A stretch of DNA of 64,000 nucleotides from Flammeovirga pectinis (GCF_003970675.1 NZ_CP034562.1:2356001-2420000), one strand, 5' to 3'; positions 36,569 to 47,611 are shown, counted from the stretch's first letter. Numbers and translations are program-made. Notes: generated from the sequence alone by a model not told the origin.

Positions 36569-37690
36569 ATGCTAACGTCGAAAACACAACCAAAAAATGA
36601 TGTCGATTTTCTGCCTATTAATGGCACAGATCACATAGAATTTTATGTAGGCAATGCTAAACAAGCAGCCTACTTCTATCAAATTGCCTTTGGGTTTAAG
36701 CTCATAGCCTATTCAGGTCCTGAAACAGGCCAGAGAGACCGTTCTAGCTACGTTCTGCAGCAAGACAAACTTAGATTTGTATTTACTACATCATTAGAAG
36801 CTGAATCAGACATTGCTAAACATGTTCAAAAACATGGAGATGGCGTAAAAGTTTTAGCTTTATGGGTAGATGATGCACAGAAATCATTTAATGAAACCGT
36901 TAAGAGAGGTGCTACTGTGGTATCTCACCCTAAATTGGTATCAGATGATCATGGAGAAGTTATTCTAGCTTCGATTCAAACGTACGGTGATACTGTACAT
37001 ACTTTTGTAGAACGCAAGAATTACCATGGTGCTTTTCTACCTAAGTTCAAACCATCACATTCAGAAATGGAAGTAAAATCCGTTGGACTAAAATACGTAG
37101 ATCATTGCGTAGGTAATGTTGAACTAGGTGCTATGGACAAATGGGTAAAATTCTATGAAGATGTCATGGGTTTTAAACTTCTACTTACTTTTGATGATAG
37201 CGATATATCTACCGATTATACCGCCCTTATGTCCAAAGTAGTTTCTAATGGCAACGGATATGTAAAGTTTCCTATTAATGAACCTGCAGATGGAAAAAGA
37301 AAATCACAAATTGAAGAGTATCTTGATTATTACAATGGAGCAGGCGTACAACATATTGCCGTAGCAACAGATGATATCATTTATACAGTAGGTGAATTAA
37401 GAAAAAGGGGAATAGAATTTCTTTATGTTCCTGAAATTTATTACAATGATCTCAAAGAACGAGTAGGTGATATTGACGAAGAAATTGAAGAACTCAGAAA
37501 GCTAAATATTCTAGTTGATAGAGATGAGGAAGGGTATTTACTTCAGATTTTCACTAAACCCGTTGAAGATAGACCAACTTTATTTTTTGAAATAATACAA
37601 CGAAAAGGCGCGAAATCTTTTGGAAAAGGTAATTTCAAAGCACTTTTTGAAGCCATAGAAAGAGAACAAGAACTTAGAGGTAATCTCTAA
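36569..37690 (+). CDS. hppD: 4-hydroxyphenylpyruvate dioxygenase
   Basis: 373 residues in two vicinal-oxygen-chelate halves. The iron ligands can be placed: His179 (KYVDHCVGN), His262 (GVQHIAVATDD) and Glu341 (LFFEIIQRKG). It converts 4-hydroxyphenylpyruvate to homogentisate in tyrosine breakdown, and C-terminal elements GYLLQIFTKP and the Phe-rich tail fit. The next pathway enzymes (homogentisate dioxygenase and so on) are not in the window. It is a single-gene unit between terminators. Confidence 0.95.
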   Translation: MLTSKTQPKNDVDFLPINGTDHIEFYVGNAKQAAYFYQIAFGFKLIAYSGPETGQRDRSSYVLQQDKLRFVFTTSLEAESDIAKHVQKHGDGVKVLALWVDDAQKSFNETVKRGATVVSHPKLVSDDHGEVILASIQTYGDTVHTFVERKNYHGAFLPKFKPSHSEMEVKSVGLKYVDHCVGNVELGAMDKWVKFYEDVMGFKLLLTFDDSDISTDYTALMSKVVSNGNGYVKFPINEPADGKRKSQIEEYLDYYNGAGVQHIAVATDDIIYTVGELRKRGIEFLYVPEIYYNDLKERVGDIDEEIEELRKLNILVDRDEEGYLLQIFTKPVEDRPTLFFEIIQRKGAKSFGKGNFKALFEAIEREQELRGNL

Positions 37691-37703
37691 AAAGAACATA
37701 AAT

Positions 37704-37740
37704 AAAGAGAACTCTTATTTTCATAAGAGTTCTCTTTTTT
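37704..37740. terminator. Bidirectional terminator between hppD and the CotH gene
   Basis: A 15-bp perfect stem (37704-37718 with 37723-37737, core GAGAACTCTTAT) has a 4-base loop. The T-run begins within the CotH stop region. Confidence 0.9.
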
Positions 37741-39234
37741 CTAAATATTGTCTTCTAACCAAGTCATACGTTCATTGAAATATGTTTTCAAGTAACTGAC
37801 TTCTTCTTCATATGTTGAAAATACTTTCGCATTTGGCCAAATCCATTTTCCGATTACATCCCAAGTATTATTATTTTCTTTTTGGGCCCATTTTAAATAA
37901 TCAGCATTTGTATCGATAAAAGCAATTAAATCACTTTGGTTTGATTTATAATATTGTAAACGTTCTCTTACTAAAACCACAAAAGAAGGGTCTTCAAACA
38001 TTCGTTTAATCCATGGGTTATCTTTTACCCAAAAACCTTTAGAATTATCATGCCCGTCATAATTCGCGTTCCCTAATGACAAATCAAAATCCCAAAGAGG
38101 ACCCATTTTTATCTTTTCTCCAGGAATATAATTTAAGAAAATACTTGACCAACTTTTAGCATCTGGATTTCTTAAAATCTCATTAATTAAATACCAATCA
38201 ACAAAAGAATTGATATCTACAAAAGATTTATATCCAGTAGCAGGACTCAAGAAATCGTCTGAAAAAAGTGTCGTTTCAAAATCGTTAATATGATCTTTTA
38301 CTAGATGATATTCATTAGAATTGAAAGTAAGATCAGGCTCTTTGATATTAATGTAAAATTTATCTGTACTAAAATATGTATCATCATCATCGATACGGTC
38401 TAGCTGATCTATTTCCATTAAGAAGCCTGTATCTTTAAGGTCTACCCTATTGCTACTTTCTTCTACCTTCTGACAAATATTATAAGTTCCTACATAGTTA
38501 TTATTGACAAATACCTCTGCGTACTCCCCTGCTGGAGTATAATCAAGACTACTAATTCGCCCCATTTCGAAAGCTAATTTATTTCTGATTAGTGTTTTAT
38601 CAGAATGCTCAGCTAGAAAAATCCACTTCTTATCCTTAGGAAGGTCAAGAATAGATGTTTTATCATCCAATTTTAATTGATAAGGTTTCTTATCATGGAA
38701 GTACCAAGTAGAATTACCTCTTCCTCTAATTTTACCTGTAGTTGTAAAAGAAGGGAAATTAGCACCTCCATATTGCTCTACGGTTACTCGAACATAATCC
38801 TCTTTAGAATCAATCGGAACATTGCCTTCCGTTATAATACTTATAATTGGGATACCAGTAAACACTACAGTTTCTACAGTATACTCGCTACTCTCATAAC
38901 CTTCTGAGTTAACCGTATAGATTAGAGGGCTAGAGAAGTCGTTGACTGTTTGCTCTGAGACTTGAGGAGTACCATTTACAGTAATACTTCCTCCTTCATA
39001 ATCAAATGATGCTGTCAAATTATCTACTTTAGTACCTTTAGGAACTCTTGCAAATATTTGCTTGTCATCAATTTCGTAAGGGACATCAATTACTATGTCT
39101 TCGTTTAAATCCCTTTTCAACTCAAATTTAGTGATTTCTGGTTTTAGAGTTGGTTCTATTTTAGCTTGCTCTTCGTTTTTTGAACATCCTAGAAGTAGAG
39201 AAGTCAAAAGAAGAATAGTTGGTAAGTTTTTCAT
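37741..39234 (-). CDS. CotH-kinase-family lipoprotein
   Basis: 497 residues. The lipobox LLLGC places the lipidated residue at Cys17. An N-terminal Ig-like module (about 28-125) resembles the DUF5018-type domains of Bacteroidota lipoproteins. The CotH domain follows (about 130-480): GKIRGRGNSTWYFHDKKPYQLKL, WIFLAEHSDKTLIRNKLAFEM, VFVNNNYVGTYNICQKVEES, GFLMEIDQ, and MGPLWDFDLSLGN near the metal/ATP site. CotH proteins are atypical kinases that phosphorylate secreted proteins in Bacillus spores; the target here is unknown. It is monocistronic. Confidence 0.88.
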   Translation of the reverse strand: MKNLPTILLLTSLLLGCSKNEEQAKIEPTLKPEITKFELKRDLNEDIVIDVPYEIDDKQIFARVPKGTKVDNLTASFDYEGGSITVNGTPQVSEQTVNDFSSPLIYTVNSEGYESSEYTVETVVFTGIPIISIITEGNVPIDSKEDYVRVTVEQYGGANFPSFTTTGKIRGRGNSTWYFHDKKPYQLKLDDKTSILDLPKDKKWIFLAEHSDKTLIRNKLAFEMGRISSLDYTPAGEYAEVFVNNNYVGTYNICQKVEESSNRVDLKDTGFLMEIDQLDRIDDDDTYFSTDKFYINIKEPDLTFNSNEYHLVKDHINDFETTLFSDDFLSPATGYKSFVDINSFVDWYLINEILRNPDAKSWSSIFLNYIPGEKIKMGPLWDFDLSLGNANYDGHDNSKGFWVKDNPWIKRMFEDPSFVVLVRERLQYYKSNQSDLIAFIDTNADYLKWAQKENNNTWDVIGKWIWPNAKVFSTYEEEVSYLKTYFNERMTWLEDNI

Positions 39235-39350
39235 CTAAGTAAAATTAATAAAGCTCAATATAACAAATAAAGGATAAACCACATTATTTATTTATATAAT
39301 TACAATAATCTAACTATCAAATTATTACATTGATCATATCAAGAAATAAA

Positions 39351-39389
39351 AAAATGCTTATACACATTATTTAAGTGTATAAGCATTTT
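39351..39389 (-). terminator. Terminator of sprA
   Basis: AATGCTTATACAC (39353-39365) and GTGTATAAGCATT (39375-39387) form a long stem with a 9-base loop, and the left flank is A-rich, giving U on the minus strand. It closes the six-gene run. Confidence 0.85.
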
Positions 39390-39412
39390 ATATTATTAGT
39401 AATTGACCGTTC

Positions 39413-42400
39413 TTATTGTGTCAATGCATATTTAAATTGGAAACCAAATGCTGTTGAAGTTCTTCTAAATGCATTTGATACTTTTGGATCGTTAATCGTT
39501 CTATCAAAATAGACTTGTAAATTGGCTCTATTGTTAAGAACATAGCTAATTGTTGGTCTTAATGCAAAATTCATATTACCTGCGGTAACTACATTTTCCT
39601 CATCAATTCTATATTGAGTTGTAACGTTATCTCTAATTGACATTGCTAATCTAAATGTAATATCATTTTTTAAAACTGTTGTACGTCCCTTAGACCTGAA
39701 AGGTAGCTTCATTCCTGCCTTAGTATATCCAATATCAAAAGTAAAATCATTATTTAATTGCTCTGTAACCTGTGCATTTGATAAATTTAATGATAACATT
39801 CTTGCTTTATTGTAATCAAATTTAATCTGTAAATCATTTACTAATTTGATATTAATACCAATCAACGGTCCAAAACGTTCTTCAATATTCACTTGATTAA
39901 TTACATAAACTGGAACAATATTTCCATCTTCTACTCTAGCATCTGGTGCATTATTAATGTCTTTATCAGGACCAATTTCAGTCGCTCCATATAATAAAGA
40001 TGAATTATAACTACCTACAGTATAATTGGATTGATAACCATGCGAAAGCGTGATGGACTTAAAAGTATCTTTTAAACCTTTTACTTTAGATAAACCAGTA
40101 TATCTAATATCCCAATTTGGAATAGGTACAGAAGAAGGGAAGGCTGAAAGACCAACTCCAGTAGCCTCTTTACCAGTATAAGCAGCAATGAAAGCAGGAA
40201 TTAGTACATCTTGATCGTTATCAATATATGCTCCTGTTGGATTTTCAGCATTTAATCTATTCTTAACTACTTCTCTGTTTTCTACAAATTGGTTAAACGT
40301 TTCTGATTGATTATTTGCATCTGGCTTACTAAATGACGTCGGTAAAGAGAAGAAACTAATACCAAATGTACCCGTTCTCTGTGGAGATAATGATTCATAA
40401 TTATTACTAGAACCTTTAAATCTAAATACCTCACTATATGCTTCAGTTTTTGTTGAAGTACTTGATAGAGCAATTTTTAAATCTTTAATCGGCTCTAAAT
40501 TCATTCTAATTCTATATTCTTCTCTTTTTTGTTGTACAAACTGAGAGTTGAGGTACTCACTCGGTGCTAACCATCCATTTTTTGCCGCTTTATATCTTAT
40601 ACTCGGATCTTGGCTACCTAAAATAAATGCTGCTCCTGGAGCATTAAAATCAGTATCAAACCCCATATATGTTGCTGTTGGCATATAACCAGGAAGAATT
40701 GTAGAGTTATTTTCTGAATAAGTAAAATCAATATCTTTTAGCATAGTTACTAAACGAATACCGGCATCACCTGCTTTCTCACCAAACTTCTTATTAGGTT
40801 CTCCCCTATCTTTTAATTCTGCGTTTACAGCTAATAACTCTTGTTCATTGGCTTTTATTTGTTCATCTAGTTTAGCCAATTGAGCATTCTTATTCGGATT
40901 TTCTTCTCCTAATTTCTCTGTTAATGCTTCAATTTCAACATTGTACATTGCAATTTTTTCTTCTAGAGCAGAATAGTCTTTCTCCTTAGCTTTATACTTT
41001 TCGATCTTGGCTCTTACTTTCGTTATTTTGCCCTCAATCTTTTCTTTTTCTTTATTGACTTTATCCTTTTCTGCTGATCTAAGTTCTGATTGCTCTGCTC
41101 TTAACTTCTTCAATTTATCTTTTAGCTTTACTTTTTGATATGCCAATCGAGTATTATCTTTCTTTCTCTTTCCACCTTTTCTAGACCTACTTCTTGATCT
41201 AGAACGTGAACTTGTTCCATTTTCTAAATGATTCACATAACCAATTTTCTTATAAATTGTACTGAAATCAAATTTAGAGTTAAAAGATATTTGTTGATTA
41301 TTTTGAATAACATTACCTAAAGTATCTGAAATACCAAGTGTACCAGCAGTCCACGTAGTACCAGTTGTATATCGAGCATTAGCTCCAATAAAATCTAATG
41401 CAGGAATTTTATTAATAGGAATGTTATAAGTTCCTGAAATTTGTTGATCAAACACTTTCATACGACCCCAGTTAAGCAAATTAGCTGTGATAGAATCTCT
41501 TGCAACATCTGTATCAATGGCACCTTCAGGTTCGTCTACTAAAGCATTAGCACTTGCTGAGTAATCAAATTTTAAACTCTTCGCAAAGTTCCATCCTATA
41601 TTGTACCCTCTATTAAATAGGAAACTCTTTTCATAAGTTGGTAATATTCCATTTGTTGTAAACTCACCTTGATCATCTAATGTTCTTAGTTGAGTATATC
41701 TATATTGACGGTTTAAATCTCCCCGTATAGAATACGAAGTTGGTAAAGGGTTTACATTAAAATCATTTACTAATGCCAACCATTCAGATGAACTTTCTGA
41801 ATCTTTGAAAGGCTCCCATGCTTTTAATGGAGATTGATAAGTATATGCGGCACCTAATTTCCATTGCGTATAATCTTTAGCCTCTGTGTTTTTATCTCTC
41901 ATATGCGAGTCTGAATAAGCACCACTCAAACTAATATTTTCAATATCCCAAGGAAAGCTCTTTGCTTCTGGGTTCATTTTCACCTTAGTCAGGTTTGAAA
42001 TATTAATACTTCTAGATTCTTCTAAAAATCTTACTTGTTCTGCATAATAACTTCCCTCAGAGCTGCTTCCAAAAGAACCTTCAGAAATCGACAAAGGCAC
42101 ATCTGGATCTAATGGATCAAAATAAGGGTTAGATCCTTTCCTATCATAACTCATATAAACAGGAATAGAAAGACCAATTCTATTTAAAAAGATTTTCTCT
42201 AAGTTTACACTAGCAGAGACACCAAACTCAAGGTTATCTTCCATCTGTCTATCTCCAATTTTGTCTTGGATTCCACCAAAACCTACAGTACTATATCTTG
42301 TATTCGCTTTCACATTCATGAAATCAGCTAATGTTGCATCAACAGATGCGTTTGCTGCCCATGCAGAGAATGTGCTATATTCTGTAGCTCTTAACTCATT

Positions 42401-45400
42401 TGCCCATAAACAGAAATCGTAAGGCTGTACATCAGAGGTTTTTAAGTTACGTACACCAATCATGGCTGTTTGTACTGCACTTAAATCTGGATTACCAATA
42501 ACTCTTACCCTATAATTTCGAATATTAGGCTGTACAAGGTTTTCTGGATACATTTTAGTCCTGTCTTTACCTTGTTTATTTCTTTCTGACTTTAATTTAT
42601 AGAGCTCCTCTAAAGCAATATTAATTTCATTTTCTCTAGGCCATATTGCATCTGCATTTGTAGTATAGGCAGGGGTAATATACAGAGGCACTTCTATTTC
42701 ATAGTAGTTATCAACTAAATCAGTACCAACTCTTAAGAATGCATGTAAGTCTTCATCTTTAGCCGTTTCAGATTGTGCATGTAACTCCATTCTTATACGC
42801 TTGTAATTAACAAGGTCTAAACTGAAATTTTTATAGATACCAATTCCATCATCATCTTTTAAATCATCTACACAAACTTGAATTGATTGTTCGTTAATTC
42901 TTCTTGTTACAGTTGATGTAGCATCATAATCTCTTTCAAAACCTGGAGGTAATACATATGGTATTTTTCCTGATTCGTCAGTAATACCATTTTGCTCAAT
43001 ATTTACAGATGATATATTGATTTTAGCAGTAGAAGCTGGTTTTGATTCGTCATCAATATAATTTTCAGCAAACTGTCTCCATTGTGCTCCAACCAATTGA
43101 AAATTTAACATACGCATCACTACAGGTTGTGCCCAATCTGTCATGAATAAACGAATGAATTTAACAGATTTAAAATTATCTATTGTACCAACTTTCGTAT
43201 AATTTGAATCGTCTCTAATAGGGATTCTCACTTGGTACCAAGTCACTAATTCTCTAGTTTCTGGAGCTTCTGAAGTTACTTTATCTACAACAAATTTATT
43301 TTTTTCAATTTGACCTGGACGTAAATCCAATTCATATTCGAAATAAGCATTTAATTCATTTAAAGTATTATCACCATTTAAATCTTCATTGTTTGGATAA
43401 CTAGAGTTTGATGAAGTATATGCAGCTCCACCTGAGTTTTCAGGTGAATTTCTTTCAGTACCATTAAAGCGCTTGTATCGGTCTAAGACCTTTAAATCTT
43501 CCGCATCTGCTTCTCCTCCTAAATAATATTGAAAATCATCACCGGATGGATCTCTTAAGATTGCATCCATTGCCTCTGGAGTTAATACCGATGGCAATCG
43601 ATCAATAAAATGTGTTTTAAAGAAATTAACTTCTTCTTCACTTGTTAAACCATCATAACCAATATCTTGAGCATCTCTAGTTACAGCAGTATTAAAGACG
43701 TTATTTACAAATTGTGTTGTTGGAGCATACCCCCAAACTGATTGGTATAACAAGCTCTTATTTGTAGTCATACCATTCTCAAAGAAATGTCTACCATCAG
43801 GTACTACATCTTCTGATATACTTCCTAAGTCAATAAATACTTTACCACCAGTGGTATTATTTTGCCCTTCAATTACTGCATTTTTACCAGCAATAAATGG
43901 GTCCATCATCCAAAACTCTAAGTATTGAACATTAAGATTATCAAAATCAACATCTGTAGTAATTGCTTTTGTAATTGCCCCAAAATTCTTCTCAGGGTTC
44001 ATCAATTTACCATCAGAATTTAAGTCTGTATTGTAATTATAAGGTCCTTTCTCTGCAGGATAATAGGCTAAATCAAAAGTAACTTCATTGGTATTGATTT
44101 GATTTGCCTGTCTATTTTTAAATACTTCATCATAAGGCACTAAACGAACATAATGATTTTGCATATCCTCGTCTGTAATATTTCCAGGTCTACTCGTGGA
44201 ACCAGAAGTATAATAAAATACATTGTCAATATTATACCATGCCATTAAAGCTCTTCTATCGTTGTATTTTAATGAATCTTGTGATGTTGTAGGAGGGCTT
44301 GTAATTAGGCCTTGATCCTCTAAAATATAATTTGGCGTACTACCATGTGCCCATGAAATTGGGTTTAAACCTAAATCATAAGGAACTTCTGCACCTTCAA
44401 AATCATCTATATAACCGGTACCATCTGTACCAATAAGTTTGGGAGTTCCAGGAATTAATTGAGCAAATTCACCTTTAAATGAAAATGTTGATTTTTCTTT
44501 CGTATCTATACCTGGAATATTATCAACTAACTTTGTCAGGAAACGAGACTCCGTTGTGTAATCTAAAGTAAGACCCCACATTGTGTTATTAACAGGTTCA
44601 CTTCCTACATTCACTCTAGAGATTAATGGTTTTTCTGAAAGGTGTAATAAAGTACCTGAAATAATAAAATCTTCAGAAATATGATATTCTAAATCTACCC
44701 CAGCTAATGTTTTTGTTTGGAAATTAAATAAATCTGCTCTTTCGTAAGTAATTCTAATGTCCTTACCAGAATTTAAAACCCCTTCATCTAATATTGTAAC
44801 ACGTCCAAACTGATAATCAACAGTAAATTGCGCACCTTCTGTAAGTGTTACTCCTCCTGCTGTAATAACTACCGAATTTTCTGCAATATTAATTCCTGGT
44901 AATAAGATCTCATTTGCAGAACCACCTTTATAACTACCTAATAAGAAATATTTATTTTGTTTTGTATTTAATAAGGCGTCTGCTTGCGTTTTTCCATATA
45001 AGTCTTCAAAAACATATTTAGTTGCTAAAGTTGCTTCTGAAGGCTCAAATTTATCTTCAAGAGTTTGTCCAAAAGGTTCTAAAACAGGGAATATAATTCT
45101 GCCATTTTTAGAATCTACTGTTACTCCTTCTATATAATCAAAATTACCATCTTTCTGAAGTTCAAGATTCATGTTTAAACGATCAAGACCTGTAACTTCT
45201 ACTAATGGTACGTTGGCTAAATTTTGTCCTTCTTGTATACTTGGATTATCTACACCAGTATTATCATCTCTATAAATAATACGTAATTGAAAGTCTTCTT
45301 TTTGGATGGAATTTGCTTGTAAAGAATAAATATTCTTCATTAATAAATCCCACATTGGTAGTGATGTATTAATTGTTGAAGGGCTCAACATTTTCATAAA

Positions 45401-46924
45401 CATCACTTCATCTTGAGACAGGTTGGGTAAATCCTCGTTTAATTCACCTACTTTGTAAGACAGTCCGTTAAAAGTATATTCAAATGCGATTGCTAAGATT
45501 TCATCATTTCGGATTGGTGTATTTAACGATACATAACCTAGCTGCTGATTGTATGTGAATTCTGAATCACTCAACTCCCTAGCACTTCTAAGTATCTCAA
45601 AATCAGAACCATTTTCCATATTTAGTGGTGATCCTTCTAGTTCACCTTTTATAGCATCAGAATTTCTATTTAGATTTTTAACTTGAGCATATAATGTGTT
45701 GGCATCATTAGATGCAGCTGGATTGGTGCTACTTGATATCCAAGCAGGGTTGTAAGGCTTTGCTTCTCCAAGGTCCATTAGACCAACTAGATTTCTTTGT
45801 GTTTGTGTATCGTTACTTCTATTTGTTACATACACTTTCATTCTGGTTACTACTACTCCAGAAATAACGTTAGGTGTTGCTTTTAATGCTTCTTCGTATT
45901 TATCCCTAAAGAAATGACCTATAAAGAAATGTCTGTTATTGTCGTAAGTATCTGCTCTAAATTGGAATTCTCTATTTTGTCCACCGTTTTTAATAACAAT
46001 AGTTTCTTGAGAACCACGCTGGCTACTAAAAACACTTGACACATATAAATTTCCGAAGCGAAGTTTAGTATACACGCCAAATAGATTTTGAGCGCCTGTA
46101 ATTAATGAGTTTCTCACATTAAAACTCACATTACCCACTTGAATATCTTGAATTATGTCGTAATCATAAGCTGTATAGCTCATGTTATATTGTTGGTCGA
46201 ACTGAAAAGTACTTTTTGTATCAAAATTGGCAGACATTTCTAATTTGTCTCCAATTTTACCTACCATTCCAAGTCCTACTTGTTGATCAAAATTAAAACC
46301 TCCATTTCTTTGTTGTGTAACAGGTACTTGGGGATTATCAACACGTTGAAATAATAGTCCAAAATCTAACATTGCACTACCGTTCAATTGAAAATCAAGC
46401 GTACTCCCTCCAAACAAGAAATCTGCTACTCTACCTAATTCGATTTCAGGAATTAATCTTCCTCCATCTTTACCTGGTAAAGCATCTCGTCCATCTTGTT
46501 GAATTGATAAATTATCATAATACCCAGACATTTGTTTTTTAAACAAATAATCTCGGTACGCATCATATGGTATATATGATGGTTCACGATAATCAACGTC
46601 TCCATTTAGCGTTTCTTTTATATCATAGGCACTACCCGCAGAGTCAATATTAATATCAACATTAACATCTGGAGTTTTACCTAATAAAGGTGATTTCCGC
46701 TGAGGAGAAGACACAGGGTCTCCAATTCTATCCTTTTCGTAAGGCTTAGAAGGAACAAATTTCGTTGTATCCTGTTCTTCAGTATTTATTTCTTGAGGTT
46801 TCTCTTGCTGAAAAACATCAAGAACTGCACTTTTATGAGTACTACCCATTACCACAGAAGCCTGCAGAATGAAGAGTAAGTTAGTTAGTACAGCGGCAAT
46901 AGTTGCTATATTTAAGCGAAACAA
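39413..46924 (-). CDS. sprA: Cell-surface protein SprA (Sov), outer-membrane translocon of the type IX secretion system
   Basis: 2503 residues, in the normal 2400-2500 range of SprA. It has a signal peptide at 1-27, then SprA_N-type repeats with many aromatic strands. SprA forms the very large 36-strand outer-membrane barrel that exports gliding adhesins and other CTD-bearing cargo; the C-terminal TTLAFGFQ-like end here reads TSTAFGFQFKYALTQ. A stretch at about residues 1890-2045 is not barrel-like: SSRSRSRSRSRKGGKRKKDN followed by a ~110-residue charged coiled coil (KLKKLRAEQSELRSAEKDKV). It is the last gene of a run with ruvA just upstream, an order also found around sov in Porphyromonas. 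It implies type IX secretion and probably gliding. Confidence 0.96.
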   Translation of the reverse strand: MFRLNIATIAAVLTNLLFILQASVVMGSTHKSAVLDVFQQEKPQEINTEEQDTTKFVPSKPYEKDRIGDPVSSPQRKSPLLGKTPDVNVDINIDSAGSAYDIKETLNGDVDYREPSYIPYDAYRDYLFKKQMSGYYDNLSIQQDGRDALPGKDGGRLIPEIELGRVADFLFGGSTLDFQLNGSAMLDFGLLFQRVDNPQVPVTQQRNGGFNFDQQVGLGMVGKIGDKLEMSANFDTKSTFQFDQQYNMSYTAYDYDIIQDIQVGNVSFNVRNSLITGAQNLFGVYTKLRFGNLYVSSVFSSQRGSQETIVIKNGGQNREFQFRADTYDNNRHFFIGHFFRDKYEEALKATPNVISGVVVTRMKVYVTNRSNDTQTQRNLVGLMDLGEAKPYNPAWISSSTNPAASNDANTLYAQVKNLNRNSDAIKGELEGSPLNMENGSDFEILRSARELSDSEFTYNQQLGYVSLNTPIRNDEILAIAFEYTFNGLSYKVGELNEDLPNLSQDEVMFMKMLSPSTINTSLPMWDLLMKNIYSLQANSIQKEDFQLRIIYRDDNTGVDNPSIQEGQNLANVPLVEVTGLDRLNMNLELQKDGNFDYIEGVTVDSKNGRIIFPVLEPFGQTLEDKFEPSEATLATKYVFEDLYGKTQADALLNTKQNKYFLLGSYKGGSANEILLPGINIAENSVVITAGGVTLTEGAQFTVDYQFGRVTILDEGVLNSGKDIRITYERADLFNFQTKTLAGVDLEYHISEDFIISGTLLHLSEKPLISRVNVGSEPVNNTMWGLTLDYTTESRFLTKLVDNIPGIDTKEKSTFSFKGEFAQLIPGTPKLIGTDGTGYIDDFEGAEVPYDLGLNPISWAHGSTPNYILEDQGLITSPPTTSQDSLKYNDRRALMAWYNIDNVFYYTSGSTSRPGNITDEDMQNHYVRLVPYDEVFKNRQANQINTNEVTFDLAYYPAEKGPYNYNTDLNSDGKLMNPEKNFGAITKAITTDVDFDNLNVQYLEFWMMDPFIAGKNAVIEGQNNTTGGKVFIDLGSISEDVVPDGRHFFENGMTTNKSLLYQSVWGYAPTTQFVNNVFNTAVTRDAQDIGYDGLTSEEEVNFFKTHFIDRLPSVLTPEAMDAILRDPSGDDFQYYLGGEADAEDLKVLDRYKRFNGTERNSPENSGGAAYTSSNSSYPNNEDLNGDNTLNELNAYFEYELDLRPGQIEKNKFVVDKVTSEAPETRELVTWYQVRIPIRDDSNYTKVGTIDNFKSVKFIRLFMTDWAQPVVMRMLNFQLVGAQWRQFAENYIDDESKPASTAKINISSVNIEQNGITDESGKIPYVLPPGFERDYDATSTVTRRINEQSIQVCVDDLKDDDGIGIYKNFSLDLVNYKRIRMELHAQSETAKDEDLHAFLRVGTDLVDNYYEIEVPLYITPAYTTNADAIWPRENEINIALEELYKLKSERNKQGKDRTKMYPENLVQPNIRNYRVRVIGNPDLSAVQTAMIGVRNLKTSDVQPYDFCLWANELRATEYSTFSAWAANASVDATLADFMNVKANTRYSTVGFGGIQDKIGDRQMEDNLEFGVSASVNLEKIFLNRIGLSIPVYMSYDRKGSNPYFDPLDPDVPLSISEGSFGSSSEGSYYAEQVRFLEESRSINISNLTKVKMNPEAKSFPWDIENISLSGAYSDSHMRDKNTEAKDYTQWKLGAAYTYQSPLKAWEPFKDSESSSEWLALVNDFNVNPLPTSYSIRGDLNRQYRYTQLRTLDDQGEFTTNGILPTYEKSFLFNRGYNIGWNFAKSLKFDYSASANALVDEPEGAIDTDVARDSITANLLNWGRMKVFDQQISGTYNIPINKIPALDFIGANARYTTGTTWTAGTLGISDTLGNVIQNNQQISFNSKFDFSTIYKKIGYVNHLENGTSSRSRSRSRSRKGGKRKKDNTRLAYQKVKLKDKLKKLRAEQSELRSAEKDKVNKEKEKIEGKITKVRAKIEKYKAKEKDYSALEEKIAMYNVEIEALTEKLGEENPNKNAQLAKLDEQIKANEQELLAVNAELKDRGEPNKKFGEKAGDAGIRLVTMLKDIDFTYSENNSTILPGYMPTATYMGFDTDFNAPGAAFILGSQDPSIRYKAAKNGWLAPSEYLNSQFVQQKREEYRIRMNLEPIKDLKIALSSTSTKTEAYSEVFRFKGSSNNYESLSPQRTGTFGISFFSLPTSFSKPDANNQSETFNQFVENREVVKNRLNAENPTGAYIDNDQDVLIPAFIAAYTGKEATGVGLSAFPSSVPIPNWDIRYTGLSKVKGLKDTFKSITLSHGYQSNYTVGSYNSSLLYGATEIGPDKDINNAPDARVEDGNIVPVYVINQVNIEERFGPLIGINIKLVNDLQIKFDYNKARMLSLNLSNAQVTEQLNNDFTFDIGYTKAGMKLPFRSKGRTTVLKNDITFRLAMSIRDNVTTQYRIDEENVVTAGNMNFALRPTISYVLNNRANLQVYFDRTINDPKVSNAFRRTSTAFGFQFKYALTQ

Positions 46925-46997
46925 AGTGAAGTCAGTATAATGAATGATAGATCAAATGCACAAAATGTGCTTAAAAAGTACTGGTTCTTCCCATAGG

Positions 46998-47600
46998 CTA
47001 ATTTTGCTTTAAAGCTAGTTTTATTAATTTTTCAACAGTTAAATCATTACCATGTTTCTTAGTAATTAATTTAATTGATTTCTGTGCGCCTGCTCTTGTA
47101 AATCCTAATGCAACTAAAGCATCCATAGCTTCTTCTGTAACTGCACTATCTTGAGCCATTGCCGGTGTTGCCGAATGTTGTAATTCTCCAGAGTACTGAA
47201 GTTTTGAAATTTTATCTTTCAATTCAATTACAACTCTTTGAGCCGTTTTTGCACCTACCCCTTTTACACTTTGGACAGTTTTTACATCTTCGTACATAAT
47301 TGCTGAACATATTTCAGACGATGATAGTGAAGATAAAAAAGCCAATCCTGTAGAAGGACCAATTCCAGAAATGCTTATTAATAAAAGAAACAAGCTTCTA
47401 TCGTTTTCAGATATAAATCCAAAAAGTTGTTGTACATCTTCTTTTACATATAAATATGTAAACAAGGTATACTCCTCTCCTTCATTAACACTACTGAAAG
47501 CACTCAGTGGCCAACGAATTTCATACCCTACACCTTGAACATCTAACACGCCAAAAGTGGGGGTTTTCTTCGTTAACTTACCTCTAATATAATAATACAT
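46998..47600 (-). CDS. ruvA: Holliday junction branch-migration protein RuvA
   Basis: 200 residues, full length. It has an N-terminal OB fold (MYYYIRGKLTKKTPTFGVLDVQGVGYEI), two helix-hairpin-helix motifs (LISISGIGPSTGLAFLSS and VKGVGAKTAQRVVIELK) and a C-terminal three-helix RuvB-binding domain (ALVALGFTRAGAQKSI). It binds four-way DNA junctions and loads RuvB. It starts 11 bases after the DUF4837 gene and is followed after 73 bases by sprA. Confidence 0.97.
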   Translation of the reverse strand: MYYYIRGKLTKKTPTFGVLDVQGVGYEIRWPLSAFSSVNEGEEYTLFTYLYVKEDVQQLFGFISENDRSLFLLLISISGIGPSTGLAFLSSLSSSEICSAIMYEDVKTVQSVKGVGAKTAQRVVIELKDKISKLQYSGELQHSATPAMAQDSAVTEEAMDALVALGFTRAGAQKSIKLITKKHGNDLTVEKLIKLALKQN

Positions 47601-47611
47601 ATTTAAATTCT

